This document shows, piece after piece, positions 47,111-59,457 of a stretch of DNA of 64,000 nt. The position numbers and the translations under genes are program-made. Positions within the stretch are counted from its first letter, which is position 1. Each line of letters starts with the position of its first letter. The notes under the pieces are model-generated. The model saw only the letters and a list, made by a program, of their open reading frames with translations. It was not told where the DNA came from and made no database searches. Origin of the DNA: Kappaphycus alvarezii (taxonomy: Eukaryota; Rhodophyta; Florideophyceae; Gigartinales; Solieriaceae); assembly GCA_002205965.3 (NCBI GenBank), contig NADL03000634.1:248001-312000 (forward strand). Reading direction: 5' to 3'.

Positions 47111-47662
47111 CGATAATTGCAATAACATACGACAATGGTGGAACGTCGAAACTGCTCCGGCGCACTAAGAAACCATAATTTTCGATGACCGGTCCATGGC
47201 AACCATAACAAGAATTGTAACGACCCTAGTGACCGCGTCATGGACATAAAGACACGTCCCAAGTTGTATTCTCCTCATCACTCCTCTCTCAATCCGTCCA
47301 TTAATATACAATACGTTGTTACCGGTGGAGCATTTCTTGCGGAGGTGAACATTTATTTTGACTCCTGACTAAAAGCCGCATGATGGGCTATGTGTCAGGG
47401 TCATCTTGCAAGTGAATACTGTAATGCAGAAAATGGTGAATCTAGTTTGGTCGGAATCGAATGTGCGTCATAAGAGCCCATTAAGGATGCAGATGGTAGA
47501 TAAATGCAATGTAGTGGCCGCTAGCGATGAGAAAATATTACAGTGATGGTGTCACGTAACTGTTGGAGATGTCTGACGGTGAGGGCGTTGCTCCGGAGGA
47601 GTTCCATAGTCTGGAAAAAAGCTGTATGGGGCGTAATCATTTGCATTGGATGATGTGGGAAC
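47111..47662. other. Intergenic, nothing recognised
   Basis: No gene is recognised. It ends in GGAAC (47658-47662), the left target duplication of gypsy-2. Confidence 0.45.
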
Positions 47663-47898
47663 TGTCGCGCGATTATTGTATCGCACGACGCTCAGGGTCG
47701 CTATTTGATTGGCCCGGCGTGCTCGTACAGTGTACAGTAGTAGTGTACACTGTACTTGCACGTTCATGAGTAGAAACCCCGAACCGGCCGCCCCTATGAG
47801 GTGACGCGAGGGCTACCTGAGTCCGGAGGAATGGAAGGCAGATTCCACTTGGCCGATAAAAACAGAGAGAGACAGAGTAAACAAAACAAGCATTTTCA
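47663..47898 (+). repeat. Gypsy-2 5' LTR
   Basis: 236 bp, TGTCGCGCGA...CATTTTCA. It contains a perfect 11-bp inverted repeat GTACAGTGTAC (47725-47735) and GTACACTGTAC (47745-47755) around a 9-base loop. Confidence 0.9.
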
Positions 47899-47921
47899 TG
47901 GTACCGCATCCAAGGTCGACT

Positions 47922-50900
47922 ATGGACATGAACAATTCCCTTAGACCCCACGATTCCTTCAACGGTTCCCCTTCTTCTTAAGTCGCGTGCTTACTTCTCG
48001 CGTACGAGAATGTAGTCTTGCGCGGGAAAAGCGACGAGGAAAAGGCGCTCCAGATCCTTTTTCACCTCGAGGGCGCGGCTTTTGAGCGTTAATACGAAGC
48101 TTTTGCGAGAGAAGGGGCGTAAATGGAGGAGTCGAAGGACTAGTCGATCGTTAGGACCAAGCTCATCGAGGAGTTTGGGAAGACCCTGAAGCCGGAAGAA
48201 GAATTGCAGAAGGCTATCAGCGCTAGGTTGGACCCAAAAGATCTGACGGGCTCCCTGGCGCAGTTGGACGCTCTGTACAAGAGAGTGGGATTCAACATTA
48301 CCGCCTCGTTCTGCCTGGTTCGGAAAGCAGTGGCAGAAGGTCAAGACATGGCGCAGTTCGTAATGTTTAGAGTCCCTTCGGACTATACGGGGCTCAATAC
48401 GTCAATCAAGGACTTCGTACGTGGAAACAAGACGTTCTATGGAGAAGAAAGTCAAGGATCATCGTCGAGAGATGCGCCAAAGAAGATCCCCCAAAGACCG
48501 GATGCTCGTAATTCTCAGCATCTGGAAAAAAAGATGGATAAGTTAGCCGACCAATTGCTGAGCTATCGTTGCTCGTTAAGAAGCAATTCGACAGAACAAC
48601 GCCGCCGATGAAGACGGATGCAGATTATTTTTGCAGCTATTGCAACGAAAAGGGCTACGGAGCGAGCCGTTGCCCGCATAATCCGCATCGAGATACGTGT
48701 TGTACCATTTGTGGGAGGAGAGGACATTCGGAAGCAACTCTAGAAACAGTCGTGGTGATAATCAGCGAGGAGGAGTTGCTAGGGCCCGGTTTGAGTCTGG
48801 AGAGGAATTGAAAATGAAGAAGCCGAAGGACGATGACAAGGTCGCCGTAGTTCAGGAATCTCGCAAAAAGGACGCGGTTGCCGCCGCCAAGAGAAGTGCG
48901 GACGGGCAGGCCCTCCCGAAACAGCGGAGGGAAAACTTGATGGATCTTGATGCCATCTTGAACAAGGACCCTGCTAATCGTCCGCCGATGAGGCCTCCCG
49001 TCCCAAGGAAGAAGAATAAAAGAATAAACCGCAAATCGAAGAAGAAATCCGGCAGACTTCAGGATCATGTAGGAAAATATAACGTGATCGCTGAACTGGC
49101 TTCAGTTCTCGAAGGAATGAATTTCGGGCAGCTCTTGCGCTGGATGCCGAGGAGGTCGGAAAGGTTTTGAAGAGACTATTATCCAAGAAGTTACCGTTTA
49201 TACAGGCGTCGATGGACAACTCTTCAGGAGGTCCACGCCGACTCAAGTTAGTAGCCGTGAAGTTGTATGGAACGAAGAATCATGCCCTTTTGGACACGGG
49301 TGCAATTCCTAACCTGATCTCTTGGGACCTCTGCACATGGCTTGCCCTCACCCCGACGGATACCGATCGTCAAGTGACAGTAGCAAGCGGAACTGTCGCC
49401 AAGGTTCTTGGTTGTCTCGAAGGAGTGGCGGTGTCATATGGGTCAATTGTTGTACATCTAGGGTACCTGGTAGTCAATAATGCCCTGTTTGACGTTATTG
49501 TTGGAAGCCCGACTTTGGAAGCCCTTCAGACGCGCATCTATGATGCACTCTAACACGTCACTTTGGTTATTGGAGATGAAGAGGTTGTGTCGCCATTCGT
49601 CAACGAGCCGTCCAGAATCAATGGGGCTCAGACGGATAGTGAGGACTTCACGTCCCCAAAGGTTCAGACGATGAGGAATCTCTCCATGCTTTCTCATCGT
49701 CTAGCGAAAGCGATGGTGGATTGGATACCGAACGAGACCTGGTCTTAGCCATCATTAAAAAGGAACCATACGAGCCTGATCTATCTCGCTCGACGAAGAC
49801 TGAATCTAAGAAGAAGGTAAAAGAGGAGATAGACCGCTCGGCTCTATTGGCCTCGAAGCTGCACCACCTCGAAGAAAAGAATCAGAAGGAGCTGGTGAAA
49901 GCTCTCAAGGACACCTATGTTATAGCCTGGTTCATTCACGACCTGGAGCCTGCTAATGTGCCGGTGGTACATTCTTTCGAGTTGACGGACGAGACACAAT
50001 ACATTCGAAGGGCCGCCGAATGCCGCCGCGGCATAACGAAGTTGTAAAGAAAGAAGTGAAGGAATTATTAGAAGCTGGAATCATTACGCCGTCAAGGTCC
50101 GCCTGGTCCTTTCCGGTCGTGATAGCCACGAAGAAAGACAGAAGGCCCCGATCCTGCGCCGATTACCGTCAGTTGAACGGGGCCATGAAACCAGGCCGCT
50201 GGTCGTTACCGAAAATAGAAGAAATCTTCGACGAACTCTCTGGTGCAGAGTTCTTCACAACATTGGACCTTTACACAGGGTACTGGCAGGTAAGGATGTC
50301 TGAAACTTTCAAATAAAAGGCGACCTTTGTCTCTCGATATGGAACGTAAAGTTTGAGGTAATGCTGTTTGGACTCATGAACGCTCCAGCGACATTTCAAA
50401 GGATGATGGATGAGGTCCTTCGCGGGTTTCCTTTCGCTATGGATTATGTGGACGACGTCGTGATCTTCTTGGAGACGTTAGAGGAACGCATAGCTCATTG
50501 CAGGGAAGTGTTCAGGAGGATCAAAGAATCGAAGCTCAAGTTGAAGGTTACCAAGTGCATCTTTGCTCAATCAGAAGTGAAGTCGCTTGGTCACATCGTT
50601 AGTTCAAGTGGTTTGAAGGTGAATCCCGACAAGATTAGAGATATTGTGGAAGCTCAGGGGCCGGAAAACGTGGCAAAACTCAGGATTTTTCTGGCTATCG
50701 CAGGTTTCTACCGACGGTTCATAAGGGGGTATGCTGACAGCTTAGCAGTCTTGCACGCGGCGGCGTCTGTTCAGAAGGCTTTCGAGTGGACTCCGGAGAT
50801 GCAAGAGGCCTTCGAATACTTGAAGAAGAAACTGACTACCCTCCAGTATTGGCGTTGGCGGATTTCAATTCTCCTCTCTTGATGGTAAAAGATGCCTCTT

Positions 50901-52530
50901 CGGCAGCCCTCGGGGTTGTTCTCTCGCAGAAGAAAGAAGACGGCAAAATACATCCCATTCAGTTTGCTTCTCGAACGATGACGGACCAGAAGCGCTGCTA
51001 CTCCACGAACGAACGAGAAGCACTCGCCGTGTTTTTCGCTCTTAAGAAGTTTCGAGTGTACCTTCTGTCCGGCAAGCCCTTCGTTGTCTATACGGATCTT
51101 CAAACCGCGTTCAAGAAGAAAGATATTCACGGTCGGTTGGCAAGGTGGATGGATTTGATGGCTGAATACGACTTCGAGATCAAGTATCGTCCGGGACTGG
51201 AGAATGGGGCGGCCGACTATCTCTCGCGAAGACCTGACAAGAAGGAAGGAAGAAGGAAAGATGAAAACATAACAGAAGGATTAGTGGCGACAGTGGATTG
51301 GGCAGACCCAAAGTTGGATGGTTTGGACCCGCACTTGCTAGATGTAGCACGGTTCCTAGCCGAAGAACGAGTTCAAGAATCCGACCTGAAGAAGAAGATC
51401 GCAGTCAGACGGAGCGCAAAAATTTTCATGCTCTGGAACGACACCCTCTTTTGTCGTGAGAAAGAACGGCTCCGTGTCGTGCCTCCGATAGGTCAATGCG
51501 CGGAGGAAATGGCCACCTTTCATGATGATATTGACCACTGGGACGTCTGTGCGACAAGAAAGTTCGTGAGAGACCGATTATGGTGGCCGGGTGTGTACCG
51601 TGATGTCACCGAGTAGGTGCAAGGTTGCGACTGGTGTCAGCATGCGAGACGGTTGCCGACGTATCACTCGAGTTTGAGATCCCCCGTTACTGGACTCTTT
51701 GAGACCTTCTCGATGGACTTTGCTGGACCCTTCAAGCCCTCGAAGAATGGGAAAAGATTTATTCTGTTCGCTGTGGAACATATGACAGAGTGGCCCATAA
51801 CGTGGGCCACGACGGATTCTACGGCCGATACGGTGATGAGGTTCATCGAGGAAAAGATAATATCACCGTTCGGGCCGCCAAAGAGAATCGTTTCGGACAA
51901 CGCAACTGTGTTATGGCGGGATCGGTACAAGATTACATAAAAGAGAAGGGAGTCGAGTGGGAGGCGATGCTTGCTTACGCGCCGATGGCAAACGGTCGCG
52001 CGGAGCGGACGGTGGGAACTATTAAGCACGCGCTCAAAAGGTCGATCGTCCGATATAGGGCAGACTGGGCTGAAGCCCTCCCCAAAGTCCTATATGGTTA
52101 CTGAAGACGCGACCGCAGCGACGGACCTTCTCCTTTTCTAGTGATATATGAATTAATCCGAGGATGCTGGCCAGTAATTCGGTAGCATTTCCCAGTGACG
52201 CCGGCCCCCATCATCGGCTTATAGAGACCTTAGCCGATTCGGGAACGCGAGCTGGCGTGGTGGAGAAGACTGGTGAACCCCGCAAAAATCAAAAGAAAAG
52301 TTTGGAAGCTCGAAGTTGGAGATGAAGTGTTGGTAGCACATGGTGCGGCCTTCAATAAGGGGCGCAACTTGCCTGCCTTCGACTCGTTTTTCTATGGACC
52401 ATGCAAGGTGACGAAGGCGAATCACCCTCGCTATGACTTACTTTCCTCCACCGGCCGCGTTACGAGGAAGTCATTTCACGCGCGCCGGATTGTCCCGTAT
52501 CAGAAGAGATCGACCAGTTTATTCAACTAA
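47922..52530 (+). pseudogene. Gypsy-2 gag-pol pseudogene
   Basis: Likely gag start at ATG 47922 (MDMNNSLRPHDSFNGSP), soon followed by a stop. Gag core 48200-48600; zinc knuckles near 48630-48730 (FCSYCNEKGYGASRCP, CTICGRRGHSEA). Protease 49240-49550 keeps LLDTGA at about 49290. RT at 50020-50880 has LDLYTGYWQVRMS, a frame break near 50316-50360, and the intact catalytic YVDD at 50445-50456. RNase H 50880-51250 (FVVYTDLQTAFKKKD). Integrase has RLWWPGVYRDVTE and a stop at 51613, then SMDFAGPFKPSK, VSDNA and PMANGRAERTVGTIK. C-terminal module has FYGPCKVTKANHPRYDLL. About six disruptions; RT and protease catalytic residues survive, unlike gypsy-1 protease. Confidence 0.9.
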
Positions 52531-52894
52531 AGAAGAGCAAAAAGGCGAGAAAAAAAGAGAAGACGAGCCAAGAATCGAGTGTATTGAAGTTCGATGACAG
52601 AGAGGAACGCATGATAGAAGGATAAGTACTGAAGAAGCACACAGAGAAATCGTAAACATTGCGGGTGAAGTCTTGAGTCTTGAGAAACTAAGGAGCAGCG
52701 CTGCTGGCTCCTTGGTTTTCCCTCATCTTCCGCTCACGCTTCCGGACGGACAAGGAGTTGCGACCAGGACGCCGCTTCCTGCTCCCTCCTGCAGTCGCGA
52801 GCACCGCCTTCCGGGCCTCTAAAACGGAAATCAATGAAGAATTACCTCCAACAACAAGCACTCAGAGGCGCTGGGAACGATTGGAATGGAAACT

Positions 52895-53545
52895 AATCCG
52901 AGAGACATCGGGAGAGGAACTGACAGGCTTCCATGCCGTGCAGGCAAAAGGTGAAACGGGAAACGAAATCGTGAAACTCTTGACGGGGAGTGGATTTACG
53001 GATTGTAGCGACGTGGGCAGCAAAGCGGCGAAGGAACTGTACGCCTTCAGGCCCGAGGGCACCAAGGAAGTCGATGTGGACTGAAATAGGCAGGATATCG
53101 GGAGAACTGCAAACCTCCCATAGTGTGAGTGTTTGGACCGTTCTACGAGGGCTTCCGAGGGGCTCCGCACAGGGTGCCCCGTTGGACTCCGGACTGGACG
53201 AGAGAATGGGCGACAGTAACCTCCAAGGCTAGATTGCTGTGGTCGAGGCCGTGAGCTCCTGGAATTTAAACGTCAACACGAAGCACCGAAGGCGAAGGAG
53301 CAGAAGTGGAGCTAGATGCAAGGGGGTGTTCTAGCAGGGCGGTGATGCCAATATCCATACAAAAGCGGAGAAGGGCACTGCGGAGGACATTGCGACTACA
53401 GATCTGAACATCTTCGTATTCTAAAGTAAGAGTGTGCTTACCATCTAGATCGAGAAGCGAGGCCACCTCATTAGAGCGTCTCAACCAGACGGGACGGGGT
53501 GTGTTGCCAGGAAAGAGAAGCATTGGGAGACCGTGGGAGTCGCAG
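52895..53545 (-). pseudogene. Antisense LINE endonuclease-domain module in gypsy-2
   Basis: Minus-strand reading: HGLPMLLFPGNTPRPVWLRR, LLDLDGKHTLTLEYEDVQIC, SRNVLRSALLRFCMDIGITA, LLEHPL, SVLRVDV, then after frame breaks ALVERSKHSHYG, the equivalent of IYGAL and the MQAR end. It aligns segment by segment with residues 43-256 of the 2337-3125 ORF. The zinc His is kept (GKH) but the CxxC and the last Cys are lost. Flanking DNA on both sides is colinear with gypsy-1. Not translatable as one protein here. Confidence 0.7.
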
Positions 53546-53905
53546 AGAAGAAAGATGGTTCAGAATAAGTTCCGGGTGGTTAAGAATTTCGAGGGGAGTA
53601 CGAGGAGCTCAACAGTGTCTTGGTTTGTTGCAGACGAGAGGTAGAGATGAGAAAACAGGCTGACGGTGTCTGGAAAATTCGGGACCTCCGGGCGTATAAT
53701 GGCCGTTTATCAGCACCTCAGTCGTTCGCCGACGAAAGTTGGAAGGTTGAGTAGGTTGAGAAGTTGAGTGGGGGCTGGGGTCGGTGGTGGAGGTTGTGGG
53801 GGGTGAGCGGCATGGGGAACGGTAATGAGGGGGCCCCTTAAGTGAGAAAGAAGCAAGTCCGTTACCATCTGGTGGCGCCCTTGGCCCAAAATCAGTTGGG
53901 GGGCG

Positions 53906-54142
53906 TGTCGCGCGATTTTTGTTTCGCGCAACGGTCAGGGTCGCTAGTTGATTGGTCCGGCGTGCTCTTACAGTGTACAGTAGTAGTGTACACTGTACTT
54001 GCACGTTCATGAGTAGAAACCCCGGACCGGCCGCCCCTCTAAGGTGACGCGAGGGCTGTCGGAGTCCGGGGGAATGTGAAGCAGGTTCCGCTTGGCTGAA
54101 AAATAACAGAAAGAGACAGAGTAAACAGAACAAGCATTTTCA
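53906..54142 (+). repeat. Gypsy-2 3' LTR
   Basis: 237 bp, same ends as the 5' LTR, and the same GTACAGTGTAC/GTACACTGTAC palindrome is retained. About 22 differences from the 5' copy by eye. Confidence 0.9.
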
Positions 54143-54157
54143 GGAACCAGTGCAAAA

Positions 54158-54589
54158 TGTAGTATCACAGCCCAAAAGGTATGACACGTGTAGCACGCAG
54201 CAAGGTTGCTGGTGGAAGTCTACTGTAAACCCTACAAGCCGAGCTTACAAAGTCTGACACAACTACTGACCTTTGTGCTCGACGTGTTGGCTTCCCCTTA
54301 TTGCGGCAAGAACAAGTGTTTACTTCTTTTGTCTGATGGCTGATGATTCTTTTCTTGGACTTGCTCCGCTACTCGGTACGCAAGCCCTTATATAGACTTT
54401 TTTGTAGCCCATCTGCACTGTATTTGGAAGTACACTACAGTGCAGTGTAGAACTAGTCCACCATAAAAATTAAATCTAATGGCTACAGTAGCATTCGGTA
54501 CTAGATTACTATCATAGAATATCTACGCATTCCTGCTGAGCTGTCACGGGTGCTGCGCTGGCACTTTCGCACACCCTTTCTGTTTAACA
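54158..54589 (-). repeat. Copia-3 3' LTR
   Basis: 432 bp, TGTAGTATC...TTTAACA on the plus strand. On the minus strand a TATATAAGGGCTTG box lies mid-LTR, and an inverted repeat CTACACTGCACTGTAGTG precedes it. Confidence 0.92.
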
Positions 54590-54623
54590 ATCCCGCCCTT
54601 TCAAAAAGTGGGGCAGGTGTGCC

Positions 54624-57600
54624 TTATTTCTTACGGACAATCCATTGCTCGATGAAGGGTTTGTCAACTCCAGTCCGTAGAATATCAAGCAGAGGCTTGC
54701 AAACATTCGGCTTGGTTAAATCATCAGTAGGATTTGCAACACCAGCGATAAGTCGAACATTTGATATTTCGAACTTGTTGTAGGCTTCGCGAGCAGCAGC
54801 GATGTCTATCATTAAACGTTTCTCAGTGGAATGCGAAGCACAGGTAATGACATCGAAAATTTCCTTCGAGTCTGTGAACATTTTCAGAGGTATCTTACTG
54901 CGTAAGATGCGTTCCAAATCGTGTTTCAATATGTAATCGGCATCAAATGCGGTGGAGAATGCGTACTATTCTCCAGCCATGATAGACCGCACGACGCGAC
55001 GAGACTTGCGGCTGCTATAGTTCAAAACATAGCAGCGGTCTGCGTCGTCACAAAGCAAAATAATGAATCCTAACTGCGAAGTGAGATCTGTGTTTGTCGC
55101 AAACGATTAATCTTCATAAGCACGAATATGCAGAGTGTTGAAATTGAGCGGGGTATTTTTGAGACGGATGTCATTGGTATCTTTCACATAGCTTATGGAA
55201 GTATTAAGCTCTTCTATTTCCTTCTTTCCGAAACTTTCAACAATTACTTGTGCTGCGGGATTGACTGCACAGCACATGTCTGGACGAGTGTGCGATAGCC
55301 AACTGAATGCGGCTCGGACGGAGCGAAAGAGTTCAAAGGTAGAATACTTTGGTATTGTTCTGAGTTTGGCAAGATAGTCTGGTTGATGGCGTAGAAAGTT
55401 TGCTGACCATCAATCGATTTTTCAGTTTCAATATGGATGCCGACGAACTCAAGATCGTCATATTCGACCTGTTTTGACTCAAACAAACGAGCTGTGAGTT
55501 CAATGAGCTTATCAAAATTTTCATTTCCAGCAAACAAATTATCATCGACATAGGCCCCAAGAAGTCCATCGGTACCCTCTGTACCTTCTTTCACGTAAAG
55601 GGATGGATTTCCGTCGAGTGGTAGCATTTCTAGTTCTTTCTGGATGAAGAATTCGAGAGTAGCGCCCCAGTAGTCGCCAAAATCACATATACCATAACGA
55701 GGCTTTTCAGCTTCAGTACTTGATCTCCCCGGATGTTGAAAAACTTTCGATCAGCCTCACGGATCTTAATATATATATCATGAGTTAGCATTTCTTTCGC
55801 TTGGAGGTAAGCTTTAATGAAATAAATCATTGCGAGGCGGTAATTAAGAATGGCAGATACTGAAAGGATTATTTTGGTGGAGCTTTGGCGTAGCGTTGAG
55901 CAGCTATGCACTATAAACTCTTTCATGTCATCTTTGTAGCCTTGTCCAACGAAACGTGCTTTGGTTTTCTGACGGTCGGTGCCTGGATTCTTTAGCGTAA
56001 GTTCAAATCTTCCACCGATAATGTTTGCCTTCGGGGGAAGAGACAAAATATTGGCGACTTCCCAGACTTTGCGATCAGAAAGACCCTTTATCTCGTTGTG
56101 TTTGGCTATTTCAAATGCTGTGGAGTTAGATCTCTTATCAGCAGTAGGAATTTTCTCCATGATATACGTTAGGCATGGAGTCTCGAAGACATCAGTGGTT
56201 TCCTCTGTTTTGACCCGAACTTCAGCCATTCTTTCTTGAACGGTTGCAAGAAAATTTCCGCCCGAGAATACTCGTTCAAAGAGGGTATCTATTTCGTCAC
56301 GCTCATTATCAGATAATTTTTCTTGTCCTTTCTGGTGATCCGGATCCGTTATATACTCATGGACTCTGTCAATCGAAACCCTTTTTAAGTTCTTTATTGA
56401 TGCTGATCCAGAGTTTTTTCATCTCCTGCATCAACCTTGTATGGGCCTTCCATTGCTTTCAATTTTTCACGATAGAAGAGTATTTGAGATCCAATTTTAA
56501 TCTCGCGATCTGATGCAATAGGGACGTTACGATTAAGAGCAGTGTGAATGCGGGCAGAAGCAACAGCTTTAGAAATCTCAGAGCGAGCATTTTGTAATGC
56601 TTTCATTCACTCACGCTGCTCGGGAAGATCTGAGAATCCTAGTGGAAATTGTGGAATGATTGCAAACACGATAAGAGAGGGAGACAACCCTTTTGGCCCA
56701 GCAGTGTTGTTCATGGCATGAACAGAAAGAGAAAGACAGTCATCTTTCGAAATCTTTGGGTGCTCCATTCGTACCTTACGATAAATTCTTCGGAGTAAGT
56801 CATGGTACTTTTCACCGACGCCAATAGCATTATGGCTTTCGATACCTGAGTCCAAGCGTTTTATCCCACTCGCTTGCAGCCAGTTACACCACCGTTCACT
56901 ATCAAATTGAGGTCCACGATCAGTTTGAATTTCTTTGGAGTAACCGACGTACTTTGTTACCTATTGACGGACGTAAGCTGTCCTTACGTTGTTTGCCGAC
57001 TCTCCATCGAGAAATACTGCAGCACTGAACAACTTATCCTTGCAAACCATGTGTAGTACGGGCATGCTTTCCAAGTACATAAGATCCATATGCACAGTTC
57101 GGTTAAAGACTACGTCTTCGCACGGCAGTGCGACGTGGAAAAGACCAGGTTGGTTCTAAATCCTTTAAAAAACATCACACGATTTAGTAACTTTTTCGAG
57201 TGCCTTAAGTGTTTCTGGTGTCGCTTGAGGATCCTTGGCCTGCTTCATCATTTTGTATATTCTCAGCGGATGCGGGTGATAAAATTTTCGCTGGATCCTT
57301 TTCAATCTGGTCTCTGTATACATAACTTCGTAGTTCCATTCATAGTAGGCATGGCCCAGCTTTCGACTGAGAGGTGCGCTCCAGACAGAATCTTTGCATC
57401 TGATACGATTTTCCACGGTGTCTACTAGAAGCTTGTACTTATCAAGTACGTCGGGTCCTAAAAGAAACGGTATTTCAATATCTACAACATCCAGAACGAT
57501 CTTCATGTGACGGTTGTCGCCAAATGGGATTCGAAACTATTCTTTTCCGATGCTTTCCTTCCTGTTTGCTCCAAATTTGTAGACCTTTGCTGCTGACGGA

Positions 57601-59278
57601 ATGAGAGCTAGAGGGATTCCCATGAAGCGGTAGTATGCCTCAGCTTGACTCTTCACTACTACGGATCTCTGAGCTCCAGTATCCAAACAGGCTCCATTGA
57701 GCCTTTCAATTCCTTTTGGGGCCGAAGGAGAAGTAAGTTTGATTGTAGCGTCAGCTATAGATTTTTCATCATCTGTGTCCCCGACATAATTAACAAGTGC
57801 ATAGAAGAGATCAAAGTCTGTTTTTTCTTCTTCAACTTCATCTTTAATATGTCCATCTGTTTCATCTGGTACTTCTTGACTCATTTCCTCTTTTGTTTCA
57901 TTTACAGAGTCGAGCTGTTGACATAATTCAAACAATACAACCTGAGCATTTCGGTTGTTTCTATTTCTCTGCGACATGTACTCCATTTTTCGACGAGCGG
58001 CTTTAGCAAGGTCAATCTTATGCGGACACGAACTTAGCATATGATCAGGGGAATCACAATTGAAGCATCCCATGACTGAAAGTGGTCAAGATGGATCCTT
58101 CCTACGACCGTAACTACGTGTATCACCGACACCTCAATGTCGGTTTGCGTAGCGACCAGGTCCTTGATAGAGTATCCCAGGGACCTTTTCGTCCTCATCT
58201 AAAGTAGTAAGTGACCTAATTGCAACTTTATCTCTCATGTTTGCCAATTTGGCTTCCCTAGAGAGATTCAAGGCTGCTTCAAGTTCTCTATAGAGTTTCT
58301 GAAATGAGAGTCCATGGGTAGCGACGCGACTTAACGGCTCCGTTGCCAATGCATAACCGACAGTAGCATTACGAAGAAATTCAGTCTTGTGTGCCTCACT
58401 CCTTTGCGAAACAGGAACATGCGGTGAAAGCTTTGTTATCAGCTTGTACAGTTTTTCAAGTGCTGCAAGCTCATCAAGGACTTCAGAAGTATACTTAGAC
58501 AACTTAAGTCCACCAAGATAGTTCTTCTTTTTCGATTGTGACGAACCACGGATTTGTATTCATTACCAATGAGGCTTATGGCCTCAGTAAACGAATTACC
58601 TTCTTTATCGATTTGATCCAGGTAAAATCTCTTAGCATCACGAGGTAGAAGGTTATGAAGGTATCGCTTCTTCTGCGCAGCGCTGAGACCATAGTAACGA
58701 GCGACTTGTTGGTAATCGGCAACATATTCCATCCATGACTCACCAAGGTCTCCCGAGAACTTTTGGTCCTTGTCACGTAATCTAGAGCCGATGTAGTACG
58801 CCAATTTGTCATGATGCGTGGGGACGGTCGTAGCAAGAGATTGTCCATCTTCGGTGGCTGATTGCTCCTGGCCCATTCGGGTTGTACGACGACCTGATTT
58901 CATTACTTCCTTTTTTATTTCTTCTGCAGCTAGCTTGGCTTCGTCTTCGGTATAGAGATTAGCGGCTAGCTGGCGTATAACACGACGGGAAATATGCGGC
59001 GGTATATTTGCTCCACGGTCATTCAACCAGTCTCGAAGTGCTTTATAAGCAATAGGCACAGCTTGTATAGCAGGAGAAAATAATACAGCAGGTGGAAAAA
59101 GTTCGGCAACCTCATCGCCTACTTGAGGTCCAGTCATAGACCGAGCGGAGACACGATTCTCGAGTATTCGAATTGAGTTGATGAATCCTAAAACCTCTTG
59201 AGGTACATTTTCCAGCGCTATCTCAGACTGAAACAAGTCCGATATATTGGCAGTGCTTCCTTGATTCATGTTGATCAC
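54624..59278 (-). pseudogene. Copia-3 gag-pol pseudogene
   Basis: Gag starts at ATG 59278 (MINMNQGSTANISDLFQSE); a frameshift lies near 58520 and the frame resumes to 58134. Two stops precede the zinc knuckle CFNCDSPDHMLSSC (near 58050). Protease ACLDTGAQRSVV is at 57672-57690. Integrase includes FYHPHPLRIYKMM, ESHNAIGVGEKYHDLLRRIY and MNNTAGPKGLSPSL. RT spans 56230-55300: KARFVGQGYKDD, then RLAMIYFIKAYLQAK, where Tyr stands at the position of the first catalytic Asp; a 1-base deletion in an A-run near 55720; and AYVDDNLFAGN with YVDD at 55541-55552. RNase H ends 54624 (MFTDSKEIFDVI; TKPNVCKPLL). Several breaks despite near-identical LTRs. Confidence 0.88.
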
Positions 59279-59457
59279 TGACGTAGAAATTAGGATGTGT
59301 TCTGACTAGTTTCCAACAGAAAGTTGGTGTGTGAGCAATAATACTCTGGTTCATGGTTGACGAAAGAATATTAAGGCTTTTGTTCAGTGGAGTAATATGT
59401 GGTTGTAAGAACAAAGTGTGGAATAAAACTGAGGACACTGTGAGGATAATTCGCGAA

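Larger units (their letters stand above)
47663..54142 (+). mobile_element. Gypsy-2: complete Ty3/gypsy element with antisense LINE-domain module
   Basis: LTRs of 236 bp (47663-47898) and 237 bp (53906-54142) are flanked by a perfect duplication GGAAC (47658-47662 and 54143-54147). A primer site TGGTACCGCATCCAAGG follows the 5' LTR and a G-run (TTGGGGGGCG) precedes the 3' LTR. Gag-pol lies at 47922-52530 and the antisense module at 52895-53545. The LTRs differ at roughly one base in ten, so the insertion is not recent. Same family and layout as gypsy-1, opposite orientation. Confidence 0.9.
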
